64,000 nt of DNA. It comes from Eledone cirrhosa. Lineage: Eukaryota; Mollusca; Cephalopoda; Octopoda; Eledonidae. Made by a program: the position numbers and the translations under genes. The notes under the pieces are model-generated. The model worked only from the letters and a program-made list of their open reading frames with translations, was not told the origin of the DNA and did not search any database. The stretch is taken from positions 182,546,018 through 182,610,017 of the forward strand of contig OZ024743.1 of the NCBI GenBank assembly GCA_964016885.1, written 5' to 3'. Position 1 is the stretch's first letter. Each line of letters begins with the position of its first letter. Positions 22,901 to 35,388 of this stretch are shown piece by piece.

Positions 22901-25821
22901 ATATGATACAAAAAAAAAAAAAGACTTATTTGCGGTCAATATTTTGCCAACTTCAAAATTCTACATAAATGAGAAGCTAAAATATTTTCACTTTCAGGGT
23001 GAATATTATACTGGTTTCATTTTGGAGATGAAATTTGTATTTCCTATTTTTTTTCAACATATTTTGAATGAATATGGCTTTAAAATGGTAGGAAATTTGT
23101 AAAAAATACTTACATAATGGAGTTGTAAAACAAAAACTATACTCTAAACAACACTTAAAACATTTTAAATATCAAAATATTAAAACTTCATAAATATATT
23201 CTCCACTCAGGAGAATTTCAAAACTGCACCATCTAAACATTACCTCCCTCAGCTTATAAACGAGATTTGGATTTTTACGCATGTCTCAGATATAAAATAA
23301 TTGTCAACTTATATTCAAGTATATACGGTATCATGTGACAGGCTCGAAAATAACAGCCAAATCACACCCTAAAGTCTTTAGAAAAAAAAAAAACCCAAAA
23401 GAAATCCATGTAGTCGAAGGGAGTTGAAGATCTAGACATCAATAATGAGTGATGAGAAGAGTGGCTAGAGAAAGAGAATAATGTGTTGATTACCTGCCTC
23501 AGCTTATAAATGGGGTTTGGAGTTTTACCTATTTCTCTGACAGAAAATAGAGGACCAGCTTATATTTGGATTGGCTTATATAGTAAATCTCAAGACACTT
23601 TATAAAAATTAAAAACACAAACATGCCCAAGTAAATCAATAGAATGACTATAATCCCTGGGACTAATATATTTAACACTCATCCTTTACATTAGACTTAG
23701 TCGGTGTAATCTATATAATGGTTTTCAACAACAAAAACAAAAACTGACAACTAAAACAGATTATTGAAATGGGTCTAAGTGAAAAACCAAGACTGCAATT
23801 AGCTAATTAGTCCACACCAATTAGATAGCTGAATAACAAATGAGAAATAAATATTATAAGATGATAATATTTAGCTACTTTACAGCTTTCCTCACTTCCC
23901 AGTTTTTCTTTATCTTTTTTTTAAATATTTATTTTACCTCCTGCTGGTCTTCCCTATTTCATTTTATATGGTTTTATTTTTATATTCCCTTATCTCTGTA
24001 TATCTTGTTTTTTGTTTATCAACTGCAAGAAGTACTAGATACTTCTAGTCTGTCATGGCTTACTAGCTCTATACAGACGTTTGAATTGATTAAATAATAG
24101 CAATTAAATATTGAGATAGGATGAAACATCAGAAGCTACATTAACTCAGTGAATGCTAGTCAACATAACAGAATAAACAAGCAATCTGTTTTGTTCAGCT
24201 AAGATATTATTTAATAGAATCATTCATCTATGACTTAATATAAACAATATAAAATCTATATTTACACAAGAGATACCAAAACCAGCGAATTAGAATCAGT
24301 TTTGTAACCAACGGTTCTTTGGCAAAGATACTCTATTTTTTTTATCTGAATCAACAAGATCCCTCATTTGCTTACTGAGTGCAGTGGAACTCGTCAGATG
24401 AGACCAAGGAAACAATGTTTCCATTGGTCTTTCCAATTGCTGATGCTATCTACTGGTTGTAACTCCTGGTAGATACTCCACTTTTAATGGCACAGGTGAT
24501 AGGAAGGGCATCCTGCCATAGAAAGTTTGTTCAAACAAAAGGTTGGGAGGACCCTTCAGTTGTGTGAAGGACATAACGACCTCCCTAGTGTTGGTAATCT
24601 ACACAAACACACCCAGTACGCACACACACACCGTAATATAAAAACTCCAATTTTCCTGTTTCCACTAAGCTTTAAGTATACTTCAAGTTAAACTATTCCA
24701 ATATTCTTTCCCTGGGTTACATTGAAATATAAACAGAAATCTATAAATACTGTGATATAAACTAATAAAGTTTACTTCTAACTGCTTTACAGCAGCCCTT
24801 GCTTCATTTTTCTTTACCTTTCTTTTAACCCTTTTATGACCACATTTCTAATGAAATACACTATTTTAATTAATTAATGAAGAATTTCGAAGGATTTACT
24901 TAAATTATTAATTATTTCATTACTAAGATAGTAACTTAATTAAAAGTTCTTAAATAAAATTATGTTGGAGGATTTTAATTTAAATTGGAAACTTTTAAAT
25001 GTGTGATTTTATTTCATAGAACCAGAGCTGGTTTAAATAGGGAAGGCCAACTGGAGGCAAAATACCAACTAAAGAGTTTAATATTTTGCACCCCGAGGTT
25101 AGCGTGAGGAAGGGCATCCAGCTGTAGAAACCAAGCGAGAATCAACCCTGTATGAGCATTACAAGGCCACCTGACCTAGCATGGCCCACAACAGAACTAA
25201 CCCATGCTAGCGTAAAAATATATGTAAAACGATGGTGATGATAATATATGTATATACACACAAATATATATATATATATGTTGGTACCACAAAACATCCA
25301 GCCTACATTGTAAAGTGACTGTAGGTGTCACGACAAAAAGCACCCAGCCCACACTGTAAATGTGGTTGGAGTTAGGAAGGGCATCCAGCCAGAAACAGTC
25401 CTATATGAGCAAGACAGTCACCCGACCCAACTTGCCTCTAAATGGGACAAACCCGCCTAACCCATGCTAGCTGGAAGATGGATGTTAAATGACGATGATG
25501 ATGGCCTTCCATATTTAAATATTTTATTTTATTTTATTTTTTAATTGATGTTTTGTTTTATTAATATTCACATATCTCTGTATATCTTGTTTTTATCGTT
25601 TCTCAACTGTAAGAAGTACTTAATACTTCTCCTAAGCATAAAAAAAAAGAAAAAGATAATTTTTCATCATCAAAGAAAAATTTTAACCAAGAGTTTAGCC
25701 TAAACTGTTTTTTTCATTTTTTTTTTTTTTGCTTTGAACGAAAAAAGGAAATGAAGACTGAATAACCTGGATATATTGCCAAAGTTGTTAAGTAAATGTT
25801 CAAGGCTAAAAAGCTTTAGAG

Positions 25822-25855
<34 letters not shown>

Positions 25856-26292
25856 CATTTACAATGCAAGTGTTCAACAAACATTAAACAACAGTAGAGA
25901 AAAAGATTAACATTTCTTCTGCAAAAATAGCAGATTTTCATTATTATCTAACAGTGAGCTGAGCTGTAATCTGGGTTAACATATTGACTTTTCACAAGAA
26001 ACAAAACAGAACCATCAATGTTGTAGCAGAAGAGAGAAAAAGTGTTCAAAGAGTAGAAATCTTTACATTATCACCATCATGGTTTAATGTCCATTTTCCA
26101 CACTAGACAAGTTGTTCCGCTGTGAGACATGTCAGAGCAGGTGATCATGTCTTGTTCATACAGAACTGTTTCTATAGCTGGTTGCCCTTCCTAACACCAA
26201 TCACATTTAAAGCATGAACTGGATGCTTTTTATTGTGTCACCAGTACAACCACCTTTCAAAATGGACTAGGTGTTTTTTGTCATATCAACAA

Positions 26293-26335
<43 letters not shown>

Positions 26336-29300
26336 TACATTCACACATATATATATATACACATATATACGACAATTGCCACTTCTTTACAGAAGAGGGC
26401 CACTCTCCAACATTGTGCTGCATTCTCATGTGCCACTTGAGTCCAGCAAAAGACCTACAGGATTTGTTGCAAAACTAACACAAATATCTTGCAGGTCTTT
26501 GAAAAGGGACACCAATATAATCGACCTCAGACTGCTGATTGCTGTGAACTCTTAAATGACTAGCAAGCCGAGCATGAGAATGAACAACCTTTCCGCAGAT
26601 ATTACAGACATGATCCGACTGGATATCTCCCGGGACTGAGTCTACATCACCTTTTCTGAGTGCTCTTTTAAAAACCAAATCATCCTTCTGACCTTAAAAC
26701 AATCACAACCACCATAAACAAGACTTCTCCAAAACGCAGATATACAACAACATCACAATTCTGAAATGTATACATGAGAGTCACGACAAAGAAGATAGAG
26801 AACAGAGTTGATGCTGGGGTGTCCCCTTGCCTAACTCCATTGTCGATGGATATGGGTTCAGACAGAAATATTGAAGTTAAGCCTCCCTTTCATACCTCAA
26901 TGCAACTGTTTGAACAATCATGCGATATCCAGAGTAGGAGTCATGATAAAAAGCACTCAGTTAATGTGGTTGGCGTTAGGAAGGGCATCCAGCCGTAGAA
27001 ACCAAACCAGAAACAGTTCTGAGCAAGACACTGTCACCTGATCCAACTTGCCTCAAATGGGACAACCTGTCTATCACATGCTAGCGTGGAAAATGGACGT
27101 TAAACCCAAAACCACATGGTTGTGAAGTGAGTTTTTAAACCACACACATACGAGTAAACACATTTTCAATAAACGATAGTCTTACTGCAATAATAGCTAA
27201 ACACCAATAATTGCACACAATCTCCTCAAGTATATCCATTGTTCAATATCTATTTACAAATGTTTGTATAATGTTGTTAGTAAATTATTCAATTGCTTTT
27301 CTCTTCAAACAATGAAGACACGGTAATGAAAAGGAGTGAGGTAGCAGGGAGAAAATAAACATGTCTTACCAGCCTGAAGTGTATAGGTCTCTCATAATAT
27401 TTGTTATATAGTGATTTCATTTCTTCATAAGTTACAAACTGAATAACACCATGTGAAACCCCAAAGACTCCTGGTATGAAACCCTAGAAAAATGATATTA
27501 AAAAACAGTAAAATAACTTGCAGTTGATATAAAAAAAAAAAAAAAGGTCAAACAATTTGTAGTTGAAATTAAAAACAAACAGCAAAACAGCTTACAGTTC
27601 ATATATATAAAAACAACTTACAGTTGCTATAAAAACAGCTTATAGTTGATATTTAAAAAAAACAGTAAAACAGCTTACAGCTGATATAAAAAACAGCAAA
27701 ACAGCTTACAGTTGATATAAAATATAATCAAATCAGGTGAAGTTTGCGCAAGCATTAAACTTTAACATTTTTAAAATCCAAAATAAATCAAACAGCCACC
27801 CATCACATTTCTCAGGTTTCTCTCTGAGGTCCCCACCCCCTACAAACTCCCCTTGATAATGGATGATAAATCCGAAAATATTTAGGGATCATTAAAAATT
27901 GCTAGGGTAAGTTCCTATCATCCTCACTCTTTTACTTCACTATATTCTTTTCTTATTGCCTTGATATTTTTACCAAACACACATTGTCTGGCTTCCAAAT
28001 AACCAAACATATTCCTTAGTCATATTTGTATCTTAAATAATTACATACACAGCTTTACACGTTATGGTAACACACTTAGGATGTTTGTTGTTTCACTTTT
28101 TTCCTTTAAATTTCTAATAAGTTGTTATACAAGAGCTGAACAATCAGAGTGGAACTTATAACTAAGATACACACTAGCAAGCAGTGTTTTAAATAATGGT
28201 TTCTGATATAGGCCTGAGGTCAATAATGTTTGGGGAAGAGAAAGTCTATTAAATTGACACCAGTGCGTTGCTGATACTTTATTTTATTGACCCCATAAGG
28301 ATGAAAGGCAAAGCCAACCTCAGCAGGATATGAACTCTGAACATAAAGAGCCGTAACTATGCCGTAAAGCATGTTGTCCGACGCTCTACCAATTACTGCC
28401 AGGTTTGTAATAATCATGATACATTTGCTATAGTATCTTAATGAATGGCTGTCCTTTAGCTTGCTTTGGTTATCAGGCACATCATCATCAGTAGCATTAT
28501 CATTTAATAAATATTTTCCCTGCAATGAAGGTTTGGACAGGGAGTCACAGACAAGTCAATACTCAAGCGGAACTACCAACCTTTCTGAGCTCCTACATCT
28601 CGCAAACATTCCTGTGCTCAAACCAGCACAAGCATTTTCTTCAAAGCCAACTCCACTAGCCAACACTTCCGTTACCATGGGGTGTATGACCATCTCCCAC
28701 TCCCATCAATTCCTCTCTAAGGTTTGAGCCATGATAAAAATGCACCCAGCCCACTCTTCGTAGTCTGGTGCACGATAAAAAGCACCTAGTCTGCAGTGTA
28801 AGATGGTAAAAAAGTGTACCCAGTCTACCATGTAAGATGGTAATGCTGGTGCCATGATAAAATGCTCCCAGTACATGGTATAAAGTAGTTGGCTTTAGAA
28901 AGGACATCCATAGAAACCAAACAAGAACAAGATATACATATAAGACATGGAAACCTGACAAGTCTAACCTCAGTATGTAACACCCATCTAACTCATGGAA
29001 GCACAGAAAATAGACATTACAGAGATGATGATGATGGTGGTGGTGGTGGTGATGATGACAGCCATTGCATTTTTTTACTTGTAACAGTCACCTGCAACTA
29101 AAGAATACTTCCTACAATTACTATACTCTCTTGCCCTAAAGCCCCCCTCCCTCCCTCCACAGTCCTCTGTGCATCTGTCTGCTTGGTTGGACTAAGATGT
29201 GTAGATGAGTGGTTAGCAATAATAAAGTGTTATATGATTCAATAGTTTCTATGGAAATGTTTCAATTTGTAAACCTAATTCCATGTACTAAAACATGTAT

Positions 29301-32300
29301 TAACCCTTTAGCATTCACATTAATTTGTCAAATGTCATGTTTATCTGTTCACATTATTTTCAGTTAATCGTACTCAAGAGGGTTATCAATTTTATTTGTT
29401 AGTAATTTTCTCAATTTTCTATGTGCAGGCTTGAAATTTTGTCAGTAGATGTTTAAATATCAATAATTTACAATTATATAATTTTACCTTGATTTTTTTG
29501 ATTAAATTTGACTTTTATGGGCAGGTGAAATTAATTAATAGGGGCATTTGAAGTATCAACTGATTTAATTTTAAATACCTTGTTTTCGGTATAATACTTG
29601 ATATATAAGGATCACTAAAACTTATATCAGTGCTCCAGTAATTCCACAGTCTTGGAAATTGTTTTATACCCAACATAATATTTACGGTAAAAAATGCTTG
29701 CATTTTCGCAGCATCTGTCGGTTGCCATAACAGATCGAGGTTTCCTTGATTTGAAATCTGTTGTTGGCATATCGATTAATCTCTTCTGCCACAACTTTGA
29801 AGAAAGTTTGTGGTAAAAACAAAAAGAAATAATCGGGAGCTAATGTGTGTTGTGGACCAGTATTTTGAATAAAATCGGGAACATATATTGGTGTGGTATT
29901 TTTCAACCACATTGCTGTAATATTTTCAATGGCACCCTGGAGATCTCCGTTTTCACTTTCAAAACAACAATCATCGTCGGATGAAATTTCAGAAATGTAA
30001 ACATCTGATTCATTTGAAGATAAATCACTAATATTATCTTTTGTTTCTTGTTCATTGTGAATGTCGTCGTGTGTAAAACCTTCAAAGTCGGTATCGCTAC
30101 TTTCATAAGCCATGTTGATACAAACAAAAAATCTGTTCTACTTTCAACGTTAAAAAAAGACGTGTTGTTTCACTATGTTAAATGTTAATTTTCGCAATAA
30201 GGGCCTAATCTCGCAGTAATCTCGAATTGATGAGATTTTGATGACGGTATTGTTTATTTTTAGAACAATATTTTAGTGTGGGTGTTATCGGCCGGTTTCG
30301 ACCGGTTTGAACAAATGAAGGAGAAATAATTGTGGCCAGTTTGAACACTAAAGGGTTAAACTAGTTCAACATGAATAGATATAGATGAGACATATTTTCC
30401 AATAATCATCCTTGTTCACTGTGTAAGGTGGCTAGCTGGTGACATGACAAAAAGCACCCAGTCCACCCTGTAAAGTGGTTGTTTTGGTGTAACGATAAAA
30501 AGCACTGAGTTCATGACTTGTCTCAGAAGGGGAAAACTTGTCTAACCCATGCTAACGTGGAAAAATGAGCATTAAATGATGATAATGCAAGCCCCCAACA
30601 ATATTTTATAATGAGCACAGTTGAATTCCATCATATGTGAATGAGAAATATACAGAGTGCACTGATGTCACAGCAACTTGGAATTCATTAACTGCTATCA
30701 CATCTGTTGAGTGGGGAGGGGAATACCTGCTATTGAATATATTTAACATACTAACAAACATCAAAATAATAATCAATACTACATACAAATATGTATTGAG
30801 AGAGAGAGATATGCAGCATCATTATCATTTAACATCCATTTTTCCTACTAACAAGGGTTGGATGATTTTATTTATTCATGCCAACAAAATGTTCATTCTA
30901 GAAATCATTTAACCATGAAATGAAGCTAAAACATGGATATTGTCAAGTAAACTGAAGCCTATTTATGACACCACAATAATTTCACAATATACATTATATG
31001 CTCACTAGTCTGTCTTGCTATTATATTTCACAACCATTGTCATCACATCAACCACAATGGTTGTGAAATATAATAGCAAGACAGACTAGTGAACATATAA
31101 TGTATGTTGTGAGATTATTGTGGTGTCATAAATAGGCTTCAGTTTACTGGGAAAACACATCTTGTTCTTATATTCCATATTTGGCATGGTTTCCACAGTT
31201 GAATGCCCATCCACTTTATAGTGTACCAGGTGTGCTTTATCATAGAACCAGCACCACCACTTTCTGAGTTAACTAGGTGTATTTTATTGAGACAAACACT
31301 AAAGAGGCTGTCCCACATGGAACTAACTGTTTCTGGTTCTATGTTATGAAACTGACCATTTTAAAGTATTCATACTCATATTAAAACATTCTGACTTAAT
31401 TTTATCAAGGAATTTGTTATTTTCCTAACAAACTTAACCAACTTAATAAAAAAATTATTTTGCTAAATTCCTACAAATTTTTTTTATTATTTTCAAAATT
31501 AATTGAAACAGATAGTATTTCTTTAGAAAAAAGGTTTAAAGAAATATATATTTCTTGTCTTCCTGATTTTCAAACTGCTAAAAATACTGTTAGGCAATTA
31601 TTGACAGGTAACACAAGACTAAAGCAGCAAATTGGCAGAGTCATTGGAATGTCAGATAGAATGATTTGTGGTATTCATTTCAGCTCTCTGAGTTCAAATC
31701 CTGTTGAGTCAACTTTGCCTTTCATCCATTTGAAGTAGATAAAAAAAAGTACCAGTCTAGTACTGGGGTCAATTCTTCCTCTATATCTCTTTCTCCCTTC
31801 CACCCTCTCACTCTCTATCCTTCTCTGGAAGATCTGCTGTATTCAGACCCGGAGAAGAGATGTGCTCTGGCAGGTTCCAAAAATGCCCTAGAAACACTAT
31901 GTCAATTCAGTGCCCTCAACGACTCCCTTAGTAGTTGCAGGGCCCGACTAATTGGGTCTATTTTTGTCCTTGTTTTACATGCAGCAGAAAGCTGAGTGGT
32001 AAACTGAATAAAATGATGATTTAAATATATTACCTTATAAAAACCCTTCAGACCTTCTTGCTTAAATATTTTCACTAAGGCATCACTCAATCCTCTGTAG
32101 TATGTTTTTTTATGAATATTTTGCTCATACTGTAAGCATAGCCGTGTCTTTGCAACAAAAACAGGATTGACAACTAGTAAAGATAGAACACCTGAAAATA
32201 AATAAATAAATTTAAAAAAAAACGAAATTAATAAATTTTACAACTATGGAACATCAAACATGAAATTCTAAAACTCTTGATTTGACATTAACATATTTAC

Positions 32301-32462
32301 ATCTGCCTTACCTTACTTGGATTGAATTAGTAAACATTTTTAGAAGCAGATCTTCTGAAGCCAGATACCATTCTTGACACCAACCTATATTTTGTTTTAA
32401 TTATATTCTATTGGTTATGGTATTGGGCTTATGTCCTGTAATTTAGTGATTTTAGAAAAAGA

Positions 32463-32494
<32 letters not shown>

Positions 32495-35343
32495 GGGTCC
32501 CAATAAAATAAACCTCAAACTTCAAAAAGTAAATATTGAGAATGTTATGATTAACTAAATGTAAGCAGTGCTCCAGCATGGCCAGTCTGATAACTGAAGC
32601 TGGTAAAAAAATAAATAGGCTAAAATCTAGAATGCAATGAATGAAAATGGTTTGGGCCCGAATATAGACAAACCTTTACATATCTTTCTATGAAAAATAT
32701 ATTCACAAATAAATATAGAAAAACTATATATGAAAATATTTACCTGCTTGACTAGCAGCCAGAATGTGGCTACTAGCACCTAGAGAAACTCTTTGATCTC
32801 CAGCTTGCATCTGTGTTTTGGCATAGTTATAACTGAAATTATATCAAATATAACAATAAATGACACACAGAAAAATAAATATTTTAGAATTAAAATTATA
32901 CATCAGACTTTGAACATTCATAAAATTAAAATAAATATATGAAAGATCTAAACCAAACTAAACTCTTTTACACTCAGCCTGTCCAAAACCAGTCTGGTTT
33001 TATGAAACAAAAATCATCCATTTTAAAGGGTTTAAATAAAAAATATTCCAGCAAAATTTTATATAAGAACCATATTTTAAGTTACTATCTTAATAATAAA
33101 ATAATTGAAATAAAGAGTATTTCATTAGAAATATGGTTATAAAAAGGTTAATACCAGTGTCAATCTTAAGAATCATCACTAAGAGTCATCACTAAGCTGA
33201 ACAAAATGGTGTGGTTACAGTAGTGATTGTTCTTTGTTAAGGTCCAATGATCACAGTTTTTGAAAGCCTTTCAGATGGATTACACCTGTAATTCAAAAGG
33301 CAACCTTGGCATATTGGTTCATGCTGAATCTTCCTGAGAATTATGTTATGGGTACACATGTCTATGCCACTCAGCCACTTACATATTAATTATCCAGTTG
33401 GATTTGAACATAGAATCTATTTCAAATGCAAAACTAAATAAATGTAAGGTATTTAGTGAAACACTATTTCTGCTGAATAACTTTTAAAAAAATAGCTAAC
33501 AATGGAAGAAGGCCAGAAATACATAAATATAATCTAGTGAATAAACATCAATAAGTTGCATCCATGGAGTAGGGGGGTTCTTTAGTTATGTCAATGACAG
33601 ACAAACTCTCTAGTACACAAAGTGTTGATGACAATGAAATGTCCCAAGTACACTGCTGTAAAGTGGTTGGTAATAGGAAGTTGTAGAAAACTTGCCAAAT
33701 GAAAAAAGTTCAAAGGACTTTGTAGTTGCGTCAAAGGCATGACAATCTCCCTAGTCATGATGCCACGATATTATAATGCAAGGTGCCATCCTGCAGAGTG
33801 CAATGACCCGACCAAACCTTGCTAGCAGGGAAAATGGACATTAAATGAATGAAAAAAAAAAAAAAAAAAAAAAGACCTGAAATCAATGACTTCTATATGG
33901 TTATCATACAGCAATTCAAGAACTGATTGATTTGAAGTTATACATAACAATGTGAATTAAAACATTATCCACTGTTGTTAATAATACCAGAGTTTGTCAA
34001 CATCCATGGTAAGGAATGGATCTCTTGAGATGCTACAATCTTTGAAATAGTAGTAGATGAACATAAACACACACATTTATACTGATTGCTTTTGCTCCTG
34101 TTATAATTATTTTGTTTTTCTGTAATATTCTTGTATAAGTGAGCTCTGAAAGTTTTTATTTTTTATATTTCTTCCATTGAGCTTTTACAGAACAATGAAT
34201 ATATGTCATCATCATCATCATCGTTTAACGTCCGTGTTCCACGCTTGCATGGGTTTGGACGGGGGTTTTCCCACTTGAGGCAAGAGTGGTTGTCTTGCTC
34301 GCATAGGACTGTCTGGCGGGTTTTCTACAGTTGGATGCCCTTCCTAACACCAACCACATTTACAGTGTGGAGCTGGGAGGTTTTTACCGTGTTGCCTACA
34401 CGGCCACATTACAGCGTGGACTGGGTGTTTTTTGTCGTGACACCTACACGATCTCATTTGTTTCGGCCTGGATGTTGTGGCACCAACATAACTTTGCATT
34501 GAAGGGGGCGGTGTGGGTGGGGTGGGGTGGTGGGACGGGGGTGTATTTTGTTAGAGATGCCTACTGACTGTAGTAGGTTTTACTTTGTATTTAGGTAAGG
34601 CGGGTCTTCTCTGTTACTGAGTACCGCCAAAGGTCTCGGTCCAGTGACATTGTCTTGGAGAGGTGTAAGTGTGTGAGGTCGGAATTTATCAGCTCGTCCC
34701 AGGTTTTCCTGGGTCTGCCTACTCCGTGGCTACCATCTATCTTTATTGCCCTGCACTTTGTTATACAGCTGTCGTCTTTCATGCACATCACGTGACCATA
34801 CCAACGTAGCCTTCTCTCGAGTAAACAACATCTGATCCCTCTTATTTCTAATTTTTTCCTTAGTTCGTTTATGCTTTGCCGTTCACGTGTATTACTATTA
34901 CACATCCAGCGGAGCATGCAAGCTTCGTTCCTCTCTAGTCTGCGTATATCCTCTGCACACAATGCCATTGGGACATAAAATGGAGTTTCTACCTACGCCT
35001 TTCCTACACACTGAGCATGGCCATTTCCCGGAGGGGACCGGCGCCTTATTTTCTTTCCTACAAACTAGAACTTTAGTCTTAGCCAGGTTAATTTTAAGGT
35101 CTTTTGATTCTAGACCGTGCTTCCATGTTTGGAATTTCTTCTCTAGCTCGGCCATTGATTCAGCTATGAGCGTTAGATCATCTGCGTATAGGAGTTCCCA
35201 TGGGCAGCCGGTCTTGAGCTCCTCTGTTATAGCCTGAAGAGCAATAATAAATAGTAGGGGGCTAAGAACAGAGCCCTGATGGACACCAACTTTTATGCTA
35301 AACTCTTCACTATATTCGTTGTTAATTCTAACCTTGCTGACTG

Positions 35344-35388
<45 letters not shown>

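Noticed and set aside
26475..26678. Host C2H2 zinc-finger exon
   Set aside because: No splice sites, degenerate fingers, and an RT block in the same orientation just upstream point to a LINE tail.
29682..30113. Domesticated piggyBac gene
   Set aside because: Stop after the N-terminal part, missing catalytic region and intact TTAA ends indicate a transposon remnant.
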